This document shows positions 14,324-21,673 of a stretch of DNA of 30,485 nt, piece after piece. The DNA is from JBDLID01 sp039715055 (lineage in GTDB: Bacteria; Desulfobacterota; Desulfobulbia; Desulfobulbales; Desulfocapsaceae). The position numbers were made by a program, and so were the translations under genes. The notes under the pieces are model-generated. The model saw only the letters and a list, made by a program, of their open reading frames with translations. It made no database searches and was not told the DNA's origin. The stretch lies in contig JBDLID010000022.1 of NCBI GenBank assembly GCA_039715055.1, forward strand, positions 1-30,485. Reading direction: 5' to 3'. The stretch's first letter is position 1. Every line of letters begins with the position of its first letter.

Positions 14324-15205
14324 ATGCTAGAAAAGGCCGAAATTATTCGCCAGGAATATCTCCGGCACGATAAAAGTTTCCCACATGTCTGGTGTCCGGG
14401 CTGTGGCAATGGAATTGTCATGGGAGCACTTCTTCGTGCAATTCATACCCTGCAGCTTGAAAAAGATGAGGTGGTGCTCGCTTCCGGGATCGGGTGTTCC
14501 GGGCGGATGCCGACCTATGTTGATTTCAACACCATTCACACAACCCATGGAAGGGCTCTGACCTTTGCCACAGGCATCAAGCTTGCCAAACCCGAGCTGT
14601 CGGTGATCACCGTTATGGGTGATGGGGATTCAACCGCCATTGGCGGTAATCATTTCATTCACGCCGCGCGGAGGAACATCAATATCACCGCAATCATCAT
14701 CAACAACTCCACCTACGGAATGACAGGCGGTCAGTATTCACCGACCACTCCGTACGGTTCCAAGTCGACCACCTCGGTCTATGGTCATGTTGAACACGCC
14801 TTTTCCATTGCCGAGCTTGCGGTCACTGCCGGCGCCAGTTTTGTTGGACGGGGTACGGTGTATCATGCCAATCAACTTGATCATCTCATGGCCAAAGCGG
14901 TTAAAAAAAGAGGATTTGCCGTAGTAGAGGTCATCTCCAACTGTCATGTCCAGCACGGCCGGCGTAACAAGCTTGGAAATGCTGTAACAATGATTAACGA
15001 TTTCAAGGAACGGGCCGTACCGATTCAAAAAGCGGTCAAAATGGCCCCAGAAGAGCTTGAAGGAAAAATCACCATTGGAGTTCTGGCAGACGTTGAAAAA
15101 CCGATTTCCAGTGAAGAGTATCGAAGGGTGGCAAAGTCTGCCGAGCTGAAGGCTGAACAGATCGCCAAAGATAAGGATAAAAACGGAGTCAAACGCTATG
15201 AGTAA
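14324..15205 (+). CDS. korB: 2-oxoglutarate:ferredoxin oxidoreductase beta subunit (thiamine diphosphate-binding)
   Basis: Carries thiamine diphosphate. GDGDSTAIGG...NN at about residues 94-125 is the cofactor and magnesium motif, and the WCPGCG near residue 24 together with SNCH supplies cluster-ligand cysteines. 293 residues is normal. The start is ATG 14324, with AAGGAG at 14312-14316 just upstream; the frame is open further upstream to an ATG at 14273 but that overlaps korA and has no ribosome-binding site. The stop overlaps the korC start by 8 nt. The C-terminus is Lys-rich, and the SNCH...HGRRNK stretch resembles the bacterial Kor/Vor beta family. Confidence 0.9.
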   Translation: MLEKAEIIRQEYLRHDKSFPHVWCPGCGNGIVMGALLRAIHTLQLEKDEVVLASGIGCSGRMPTYVDFNTIHTTHGRALTFATGIKLAKPELSVITVMGDGDSTAIGGNHFIHAARRNINITAIIINNSTYGMTGGQYSPTTPYGSKSTTSVYGHVEHAFSIAELAVTAGASFVGRGTVYHANQLDHLMAKAVKKRGFAVVEVISNCHVQHGRRNKLGNAVTMINDFKERAVPIQKAVKMAPEELEGKITIGVLADVEKPISSEEYRRVAKSAELKAEQIAKDKDKNGVKRYE

Positions 15206-15794
15206 TACCATGCAACGTTACGAAGTTCGTTTTTCCGGCTCCGGCGGTCAGGGAATCATTACCGCGGCAGTGGTCTTTGCCGATGCCGTAGGTTCATTCG
15301 ATGGTAAACATGTCTGCCAGACACAAAGCTACGGACCGGAGGCGAGAGGAGGTAAGAGCAAGGCCGAAGTCGTTATCTCTCAAGGCCCCATCGATTACCC
15401 CAAAGCACTCAGCGTCGATCTTCTCCTGGCCATGACTCAGGCCGCCTGTGACGCCTATTTTTTCGATATCAAGCCTGAAGGGCTGCTGGTGGTTGATGCC
15501 GACCTGGTAGAGCAGATTCCGACCAGTCGGGCAGTTGCCATCCCCTTTACCAGGCTGGCAAAAGAAAAAGCCGGCAGGGAACTGGTTGCCAACATGGTCG
15601 CCCTGGGGGCGGTTGCCGCCCTGTCCAAGCAGGTCACAATGGAGAGTGTGGAAAAGGCTTTACTGGCCAGGGTCCCCAAAGGGACTGAAGATATGAACAA
15701 GGTTGCCCTCGCCGCCGGCGTCGAGGCCGCCTCGGCCATTGATCTCGCCAACCTGCCGAGATCGGTCGCATCGGATTGGGAAGAAGAACTATAG
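15198..15794 (+). CDS. korC: 2-oxoglutarate:ferredoxin oxidoreductase gamma subunit
   Basis: Small catalytic-complex subunit of the POR/KOR gamma family, contributing to CoA binding. 198 residues. The N-terminal FSGSGGQGIITAAVVFADA and SYGPEARGGKSKAEV motifs are hallmarks of the family. ATG 15198 overlaps the korB stop by 8 nt; an in-frame ATG at 15210 is possible. It is the last gene of the operon. The next gene is convergent 26 nt away, and no hairpin terminator is visible between them. Confidence 0.92.
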   Translation: MSNTMQRYEVRFSGSGGQGIITAAVVFADAVGSFDGKHVCQTQSYGPEARGGKSKAEVVISQGPIDYPKALSVDLLLAMTQAACDAYFFDIKPEGLLVVDADLVEQIPTSRAVAIPFTRLAKEKAGRELVANMVALGAVAALSKQVTMESVEKALLARVPKGTEDMNKVALAAGVEAASAIDLANLPRSVASDWEEEL

Positions 15795-15820
15795 GGTACT
15801 TTGAAAATTAGTATTTCAGA

Positions 15821-16561
15821 TCAGCTTCTCTTCTTACCCACTGCAGCAGTATAGAGTACGGATTCTTCTTCGCCGTCAAGCTGGAGAAGTCCATTGAGTT
15901 CATCGTCATAGAATGCGGCCACCGGGCAGCCGCCGCATTCTATGGCTTCTGCCCCCATGAGCAGGTTCTGACAGACATGGCCTGCGTCCAGCAGAATATA
16001 GCGCATACCGCGATTGCCATACTTTGACATGGAACGGCGAAAGATGCCGCTCCAGAGAAAAATAACCGGGGCCTTGGCCATGAACTTCTGTTCAAGGCAG
16101 GCCGATGCGATCTTCTCGCCGGTCTCACCACTTTCAAGCCGTTCAAGGCTGAAATCACCAACATTGTAATGATACAGGCCTGTCTCCAGTCCTTCCACCC
16201 GTTGAACACTGAGGTAGGTCTCGATGGGGTATAGCGCGCCGCCGGAAGGGCTTGTTCTGAAAAAATAGTTGCCGGCCTGGGCGGTGATACCCTGTGAGGC
16301 CCAGAGCATAAAGGCCAGTTCAGTGAGATCTATTGCATTCTCACTGTACTTCCGTAATGAACGACGGTTTTGGAGCAGTGGCACGATCTCGGATTCAATC
16401 AGGTCCCAGCTTCGTGGCAGGCTGGTCGTCTTCGCACCCGGATAGGTTTTAAACGGGTCCGTCTCCGCAATGGCTTCACGCTGGTAATCCTTGATGTCGC
16501 GCCGCATGAATCTGGTTGACTCCAGGTACCGGACACCACTGGTCTCGGTTAAATCAGGCAT
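15821..16561 (-). CDS. SagB/ThcOx-type nitroreductase-family oxidoreductase
   Basis: FMN-dependent flavoprotein of the SagB/ThcOx branch of the nitroreductase fold. Known members oxidise azolines in ribosomal peptides, but many stand-alone homologues have no known role. Seen: RRSLRKYSENAIDLTELAFMLW, SPSGGALYPIETYL and DAGHVCQNLL, all typical of the branch. 246 residues from ATG 16561, chosen for a GAAGGAG site 7 nt upstream and because the start sits in an 8-bp overlap (ATGCCTGA) with the rlmN stop, which suggests translational coupling. A longer open frame to 16660 lies inside rlmN and is rejected. No precursor peptide or cyclodehydratase is adjacent, so a natural-product role is not supported here. 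Confidence 0.85.
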   Translation of the reverse strand: MPDLTETSGVRYLESTRFMRRDIKDYQREAIAETDPFKTYPGAKTTSLPRSWDLIESEIVPLLQNRRSLRKYSENAIDLTELAFMLWASQGITAQAGNYFFRTSPSGGALYPIETYLSVQRVEGLETGLYHYNVGDFSLERLESGETGEKIASACLEQKFMAKAPVIFLWSGIFRRSMSKYGNRGMRYILLDAGHVCQNLLMGAEAIECGGCPVAAFYDDELNGLLQLDGEEESVLYTAAVGKKRS

Positions 16562-17633
16562 CGTCGTCTCCTTCAGCTTCTCTGGATTTTTTGGCGAGTT
16601 GTCCGCAGGCAGCAGAGATATCCGCACCTCGACTGGAGCGGATAAACACTGAATAGCCACTGTCCCGCAGGACCTGCTGAAAGGCTAAAATTCGAGACCG
16701 GGCCGGACTTTTATAGGGAAGGGCGTCCGACTCGTTATACGGCAGCAGGTTAATCTTGCAGGGGATGGAACGCAGCTTCCGGGCCAGTACTGCAGCATCT
16801 TCAACTGAATCGTTGATGTCCCTGAGAAGGATATACTCAAACATGATCCGTTTGCGCTTAGGCATGGGGAAATTACGGCACGCCTCGAGCAGTTCGTCAA
16901 TGGAGTAACGCCTGTTGACGGGCATCAACTGATCCCTTGTGTCATCATCTACTGCATGGAGAGAAATTGCAAGGTTGACATCGGAACTTTCTCCAAGTTC
17001 TTCAAGTTTGTGGGCAATGCCGCAGGTGGATACCGTAATCCGGCGGCTGGCCATGTTGAGCCCACGATGTTCGGTGAGAAGGGAAATAGCATCGAGCAGG
17101 TTCTCCAGATTGTTGAGCGGCTCACCCATCCCCATGAAAACGAGATTGGTAACCCGGTCGGGGCCTATCTGCTTGTCGGCCGGTTCCGAGCGCAAAAACT
17201 CACCGACACCGATGACCTGGTTGACGATTTCAGAAACGGTGAGGTTGCGAAGAAAGCCCATGGTTGCAGTAAGGCAGAATGAACAGCCCATTGCACAGCC
17301 AACCTGGGAGGAGACACAGAGGGTGTTGCGGTCAGGCTCAGGGATCAACACCGATTCAATGATGTGGCCGTCATCCAGCCGGAAACCGAACTTGACGGTG
17401 CCGTCTGCAGAACGCTCGGTCAACGGATTGACAAATCTGGAGATGGTGCATTTTTCAGCAAGAAGCCTGCGAAACTCTTTGGCGAGGTCAGTCATTTCGT
17501 GAAATTCGATAATACCTGGTTTGTAGAGCCAGGGGAGTAGCTGTTTTCCACGAAATGCGGGCTGACCGAGAGATACGACATAGTCGATCAGTCCCTGCTG
17601 GGTCAGGTTCCTGAGATCTGTTCGTTGTTCCAT
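16554..17633 (-). CDS. rlmN: Dual-specificity 23S rRNA/tRNA adenine-C2 methyltransferase
   Basis: Radical SAM enzyme that methylates C2 of A2503 in 23S rRNA and of A37 in some tRNAs. 359 residues. The cluster motif CX3CX2C is Cys113, Cys117 and Cys120 (CAMGCSFC), with Cys106 in CVSSQ just before. Cys343 in ISAACGQL is the methyl-carrying catalytic cysteine position. The QPAFRGKQL N-terminal domain and the VFMGMGEPL loop are standard. Its start overlaps the upstream radical SAM gene stop by one base (TGATG). It is not Cfr: it has the RlmN-type N-terminus and length, and lacks resistance-gene context. Confidence 0.96.
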   Translation of the reverse strand: MEQRTDLRNLTQQGLIDYVVSLGQPAFRGKQLLPWLYKPGIIEFHEMTDLAKEFRRLLAEKCTISRFVNPLTERSADGTVKFGFRLDDGHIIESVLIPEPDRNTLCVSSQVGCAMGCSFCLTATMGFLRNLTVSEIVNQVIGVGEFLRSEPADKQIGPDRVTNLVFMGMGEPLNNLENLLDAISLLTEHRGLNMASRRITVSTCGIAHKLEELGESSDVNLAISLHAVDDDTRDQLMPVNRRYSIDELLEACRNFPMPKRKRIMFEYILLRDINDSVEDAAVLARKLRSIPCKINLLPYNESDALPYKSPARSRILAFQQVLRDSGYSVFIRSSRGADISAACGQLAKKSREAEGDDDA

Positions 17634-18502
17634 CAGAGCCCTCTTGTAAATTCAGGAGACAGGGTTCGCTTGCCGTCGAGAGCCTGGTCAATGGTGTGTA
17701 TTAATTTGTCCCTGTCACGCTGCAGACGTCCCTGGAGCGGAAGATAGTTTGAGGCGTGGTTGGCCATGAACTGGGTTCGGTCGCAGTGGATATATTCGAG
17801 CATGGTCCTTAGTTCACGAAGCATGGAGTTGGCATCAGGCAGGGTAAATATTCCGCGTTGTATATCATCAGACAGGGGAGTGGATGGAATGGGCATGAGT
17901 GTAAGCGCTGCAATCTGGTTTGGGGCCATCTCGCTGAGCAGAAGACCTGTCTTGATCGCATGATCTGTGGAGCCGCTGTCTCCTGCCAGTCCGAGAAGGA
18001 CAGTGACCGAAAAGAAAATACCGGCTTCACGAACCCTGGTCGCTGCCGCCAGCATGGATTCCGGTGTTTCACCTTTTTTGACGCTCGCCAGAACTTCACC
18101 GTCACCGCTTTCAAGCCCCATATAAATGCGGCCCAGACCAAGAGACCGGAGATCTGCCAGGTCTCGGACAGATTTGTTTCGGATCGCCTTGGCGTTGGCG
18201 TAAACAGAGATTCGCCGAATCCTCGGCAGCCGTTCACGAATAAGGGTGAGCAGACTGGTCAATCTCTTCTGGGAGAGGATCAGTGCGTCACCGTCGGCCA
18301 GGAAAACGGTTTTCGCCTCGGGCTGATAACGGTTGCAGAGGTCAATATTTTCCTCAACCTCTGCAACATCACGTATCCGAAAGACTTTGTTCTTGTAGGC
18401 GCCGCAGAAGGTGCAGCTGTTATGGGAACACCCAACCGTGGCCTGGATAATGATCGAGTCGGCCTCCGACGGCGGCCTGATAACGTCTCCCTGGTAGTTC
18501 AT
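17633..18502 (-). CDS. Radical SAM protein of unknown function
   Basis: 289 residues with an N-terminal radical SAM barrel. The cluster motif is Cys25-X4-Cys30-X2-Cys33 (GCSHNSCTFCGAYK), one residue longer between the first two cysteines than the usual CX3CX2C. This spacing is known in a family of uncharacterised radical SAM proteins. Further radical SAM features are FLADGDALIL and YMGLESGDGEVL. The C-terminal part (about 200-289) has no recognisable extra cluster or domain. It lies 12 nt after serC and overlaps rlmN by one base, so it is probably co-expressed with both. Substrate unknown. The start has no strong ribosome-binding site. Confidence 0.75.
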   Translation of the reverse strand: MNYQGDVIRPPSEADSIIIQATVGCSHNSCTFCGAYKNKVFRIRDVAEVEENIDLCNRYQPEAKTVFLADGDALILSQKRLTSLLTLIRERLPRIRRISVYANAKAIRNKSVRDLADLRSLGLGRIYMGLESGDGEVLASVKKGETPESMLAAATRVREAGIFFSVTVLLGLAGDSGSTDHAIKTGLLLSEMAPNQIAALTLMPIPSTPLSDDIQRGIFTLPDANSMLRELRTMLEYIHCDRTQFMANHASNYLPLQGRLQRDRDKLIHTIDQALDGKRTLSPEFTRGL

Positions 18503-18514
18503 CGGTCGAGCAGC

Positions 18515-19597
18515 TTATCCGTTTGACGATTCAAAGTCCTTCATAAAGGAAATCAGTTTGTCCACACCTTCTGCCGGAAAGGCATTGTAGATTGAAGCCC
18601 TGCAGCCGCCGATGGAACGGTGACCCTTGAGTCCGTTAAGGCCTATGGTTGCAGCTTCTGCGATGAACTGGGCTTCGAGTTCAGCAGTGGGCAGGTTAAA
18701 AGAGACGTTCATCAATGATCGGGACTTTATCTCGGCATGACCACGATAAAAATCGGTGGAATCGATCATTGTGTAGAGTTTGCCGGCCTTTTCTTTATTG
18801 ATTTCCTCCATACCACTTACACCACCGCGCCCCTTGAGCCACTTGAGGACCTCGCCAACACAGTAGATGCCGAAACAGGGCGGGGTGTTAAACATGGATT
18901 CCTTGTCGGCATGGGTCTGGTAACGGAGCATGGTTGGGGTGGTTTCCGGGCAACGGTCCAGGAGATCATCACGGACAATGACGATGGTTACACCCGCGGG
19001 TCCCATGTTCTTCTGGGCACCAGCAAAGATCAGTCCGAATCTGGAGACGTCAATTTTGCGTGACAGGATATCGGAGGACATGTCGGAAATCAGCATCTTG
19101 TCAGTTTCTGGGAACTGGGGAAACTGTGTACCGTAGATGGTGTTGTTGGACACAAGGTAGAGGTATTCGGCATTGGCATCAATGGTGTACTCACCAGCTT
19201 CCGGGACCCGGTTGAAGCTCTGCTCCTCTGAAGAGTAGGCCACCTGGATATTGCCGAAAAGCTTGGCCTCTTTGATGGCTTTTTTTGCCCAGGTACCGGT
19301 ATTGAGGTAACAGGCAGTCTGGCCGGGAGCAAGGAGATTCATAGGGACCATGAAGAATTGACTGGATGCACCGCCCTGGAGAAAAAGAACCTTGTAGTTG
19401 GAGGGGATGTCAAGAAGGTCACGAAGATTCTGCTCTGCGGCCTCGGCTACTGCCATAAATTCTTTAGAACGGTGGCTCAGCTCGATGAGGCCGATACCGA
19501 CCCCTTGATAGTCGACGATATCTTTGGCCGCCTGCTCCAGAACTTCATAGGGCAGGGTGCCAGGGCCGGGACTGAAATTATAAACGCGGTTTGACAT
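18515..19597 (-). CDS. serC: Phosphoserine aminotransferase
   Basis: PLP enzyme that converts 3-phosphohydroxypyruvate and glutamate to phosphoserine. It is also used for 4-phosphohydroxythreonine in some pyridoxal phosphate pathways. 360 residues, the normal SerC length. Seen: the NFSPGPGTLP start, HRSKEF, LQGGASSQF, and the PLP lysine Lys196 in FAGAQKNMGPAG. The start is ATG 19597, with AAAGGAG 6 nt upstream. The frame is open to 19738, but the extra residues are unlike SerC and have no ribosome-binding site. It leads a leftward cluster with the radical SAM gene, rlmN and the nitroreductase. trmL lies 100 nt upstream. Confidence 0.95.
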   Translation of the reverse strand: MSNRVYNFSPGPGTLPYEVLEQAAKDIVDYQGVGIGLIELSHRSKEFMAVAEAAEQNLRDLLDIPSNYKVLFLQGGASSQFFMVPMNLLAPGQTACYLNTGTWAKKAIKEAKLFGNIQVAYSSEEQSFNRVPEAGEYTIDANAEYLYLVSNNTIYGTQFPQFPETDKMLISDMSSDILSRKIDVSRFGLIFAGAQKNMGPAGVTIVIVRDDLLDRCPETTPTMLRYQTHADKESMFNTPPCFGIYCVGEVLKWLKGRGGVSGMEEINKEKAGKLYTMIDSTDFYRGHAEIKSRSLMNVSFNLPTAELEAQFIAEAATIGLNGLKGHRSIGGCRASIYNAFPAEGVDKLISFMKDFESSNG

Positions 19598-19697
19598 GAT
19601 GTCTCCTTTTAATGCTGGTGGGTAATATGGAGTGCTCCGGGAAATGATAGTGCAAAAAACTAAACATCTACTGCGAAAAAAGCAAGCGGCAAGGTCA

Positions 19698-20171
19698 CTA
19701 TGAGGTTTCCTGTTGACGCAGGGCCTCATAAAGGACAATTCCTGCTGTCATGGCCAGGTTGAGGCTGCGTATATTCTCTCCGGCCATGGGCAGGGTGAGA
19801 CAGCGATCGTGGTAGTTCAGCAGGATATCTTCGGGCAGCCCCTTGGTCTCTTTTCCAAAGATCAGGAAGTCTCCCGGCCTGTAGTCAACAACTGTATAGG
19901 TTCGCGTCACCTTGGTGGTGAAAAAATAGAGTCTGTTCTCAGCCTGGTTGGCAAGAAAAGTTTCGAGATCGGGCCAGTGGATGATGTCCACATGCTGCCA
20001 GTAGTCAAGCCCGGCCCTTTTCAGGTGTTTGTCGTCGGTGGCAAAACCGAGCGGGTGAACCAGGTGGAGTATTGACTTGGTGGCCCCGCAGAGTCTTGCA
20101 ATGGAACCGGTATTTGGTGGGATCTCCGGTTCAACGAGAACAATATTAAAGGTCGTGCTGCTGTCTGCCAT
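19698..20171 (-). CDS. trmL: tRNA (cytidine/uridine-34-2'-O)-methyltransferase
   Basis: SPOUT-family methyltransferase that 2'-O-methylates the wobble base of tRNA-Leu. Motifs: IPPNTGSIARLC, FGKETKGLPEDIL and GENIRSLNLAMTAGIVLYEALRQ, which form the trefoil knot that binds S-adenosylmethionine. ATG 20171 gives 157 residues, the usual TrmL size; the frame is open to a TTG at 20252, but the extra 27 residues are not typical. Neither start has a clear ribosome-binding site, so the start is uncertain. It is divergent from lysC across about 200 bp. Confidence 0.9.
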   Translation of the reverse strand: MADSSTTFNIVLVEPEIPPNTGSIARLCGATKSILHLVHPLGFATDDKHLKRAGLDYWQHVDIIHWPDLETFLANQAENRLYFFTTKVTRTYTVVDYRPGDFLIFGKETKGLPEDILLNYHDRCLTLPMAGENIRSLNLAMTAGIVLYEALRQQETS

Positions 20172-20279
20172 GATTTCATCAGGGTGAAAGATGGGTGTAA
20201 AAAACGGCCGATCTGGCCGGTCGGGAATAAGGTGTTGCATTTTTACATTCAAGAATTAAAATATCTACTCTTTTTTATC

Positions 20280-20285
20280 TATAAT
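20280..20285 (+). promoter_or_regulatory. Possible -10 box for lysC
   Basis: A perfect TATAAT hexamer lies 84 nt before the lysC start, but no convincing -35 is seen 16-18 bp upstream. Just downstream GGCAG (20288-20292) and CTGCC (20304-20308) form a 5-bp hairpin followed by four Ts, too weak to call an attenuator. The leader is too short for a lysine riboswitch. Confidence 0.3.
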
Positions 20286-20368
20286 GAGGCAGCCTGAAAG
20301 CGTCTGCCGTTTTAAGATCAGCGGGGTCGGAACATGGTGATACCCGTTGAGCAGGAGAGTTTGCGACT

Positions 20369-21613
20369 ATGGCCCTAATTGTACAGAAATTTGGCGGCAC
20401 CTCGGTTGGCAGTCCGGAAAAGATTAAAGCGGTCGCCGAACGTGTCTTAAAATACAAAAAGCAGGGACACCGGGTGGTAGTGGTTCTGTCTGCCATGTCC
20501 GGTGAGACCAACCGGTTGACTGCCCTTGCCATGGATATGCAGGAGTTTCCCGACAGCCGGGAAATGGACATGCTGCTCTCCACGGGCGAGCAGGTTACCG
20601 TTTCCCTGTTTGCCATGGCTGTCAAGGCAGCAGGCGAAAATGCGATCTCTTTTCTCGGTGACCAGGTCAGAATCAATACCGACTCGGTCCACACCAAGGC
20701 CCGGATTGAATCAATCGACTCGGAAAAAATCACAGAGGCGCTTGACAGGGGACAAGTTGTCACTGTTGCCGGCTTTCAGGGAGTCAATGAAAACGGTGAC
20801 ATCACCACGCTGGGAAGAGGTGGCTCCGACACCACGGCTGTTGCCCTGGCTGCTGCCCTGAAAGCGGATTCCTGTGAAATTTTTACCGATGTCGAAGGCG
20901 TCTACACCACCGACCCAAATATCTGCACTAAAGCCCGTAAAGTAGACCGCATCTCCTACGACGAGATGCTGGAACTTGCCAGCCTCGGTGCCAAGGTTCT
21001 CGATATCCGTTCAGTCACATTTGCAAAACGTCATAAAGTCCCGATCCACGTCCGTTCTACATTTACGGAAGCTGAAGGGACCTGGGTCGTTGAGGAGGAA
21101 AAACTCATGGAAGGTATCATTGTTTCCGGTGTCACGTACAACAAGAATGAAGCCCGTATAACCGTCTCCGGAGTGCCTGACCAACCAGGTATTGCCGCCA
21201 AAATCTTCACCCCGATCTCTGACGAGGATATTATTGTCGACATGATCATTCAGAACCAGGATACGGGTGACGGGCTCACCGATATGACCTTTACCGTCAT
21301 TCGTACCGATTACCAGAGAACCATGAATCTCCTTAGGGAGGTGGTGAAGGAAATTGGAGCTGCTGCGGTGTTCGGTGCAGAAGATATCACTAAAATCTCC
21401 ATTGTCGGCGTTGGCATGCGAAATCACTCCGGTATTGCCTCCACCATGTTTTCAGTACTGGCCAGAGAGGGGATTAATATCTCGATGATTTCCACATCCG
21501 AGATCAAAGTTTCCTGCATCATCGAGGAAAAATATACTGAACTTGCCATTCGGGCTCTCCATGATGCCTTTGAGCTGGACAAGGATAATCAATTAGTGGA
21601 AGAATCCCTATAG
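20369..21613 (+). CDS. lysC: Aspartate kinase (monofunctional)
   Basis: Phosphorylates aspartate, the committed step to lysine, threonine and methionine. 414 residues: the kinase domain at 1-245 starts with QKFGGTSVG (Lys7) and has GRGGSDTTAVALAAAL; two ACT domains follow at about 265-335 and 345-410, where lysine or threonine feedback would act. It is not fused to homoserine dehydrogenase. An AGGAG at 20351-20355 is about 13 nt from the ATG, a longish spacing. It is followed by cimA after 60 nt, so aspartate-family and isoleucine synthesis may be co-expressed. Confidence 0.95.
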   Translation: MALIVQKFGGTSVGSPEKIKAVAERVLKYKKQGHRVVVVLSAMSGETNRLTALAMDMQEFPDSREMDMLLSTGEQVTVSLFAMAVKAAGENAISFLGDQVRINTDSVHTKARIESIDSEKITEALDRGQVVTVAGFQGVNENGDITTLGRGGSDTTAVALAAALKADSCEIFTDVEGVYTTDPNICTKARKVDRISYDEMLELASLGAKVLDIRSVTFAKRHKVPIHVRSTFTEAEGTWVVEEEKLMEGIIVSGVTYNKNEARITVSGVPDQPGIAAKIFTPISDEDIIVDMIIQNQDTGDGLTDMTFTVIRTDYQRTMNLLREVVKEIGAAAVFGAEDITKISIVGVGMRNHSGIASTMFSVLAREGINISMISTSEIKVSCIIEEKYTELAIRALHDAFELDKDNQLVEESL

Positions 21614-21641
21614 ACCTGAAAACAACCCCCAGTGAATATTA

Positions 21642-21659
21642 CCCCGCACTTATCCGGGG
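21642..21659 (+). other. GC hairpin just before the cimA ribosome-binding site
   Basis: CCCCG (21642-21646) pairs with CGGGG (21655-21659) around an 8-nt loop, ending 3 nt before the GAGGTGA ribosome-binding site (21662-21668) of cimA. It has no T-run. It could tune cimA translation or processing of the lysC-cimA transcript. Confidence 0.3.
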
Positions 21660-21673
21660 CTGAGGTGACAGAC

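Noticed and set aside
16562..16660. N-terminal extension of the SagB-type gene
   Set aside because: The extra 33 codons lie inside rlmN, have no ribosome-binding site, and are not like the family; ATG 16561 has GAAGGAG.
16939..17502. Plus-strand 187-codon open frame opposite rlmN
   Set aside because: Antisense to a fully conserved RlmN; composition is that of a complementary strand.
17858..18526. Plus-strand 222-codon open frame opposite the radical SAM gene
   Set aside because: Antisense shadow; the opposite strand has a radical SAM cluster motif and tight operon overlaps.
19598..19738. 47-codon extension of serC
   Set aside because: Cys/Arg-rich residues unlike SerC; the conserved start NFSPGPG follows ATG 19597, which has AAAGGAG.
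20286..20368. Lysine riboswitch in the lysC leader
   Set aside because: Only about 80 nt is available, too short for the lysine riboswitch, and the expected stems are not seen.
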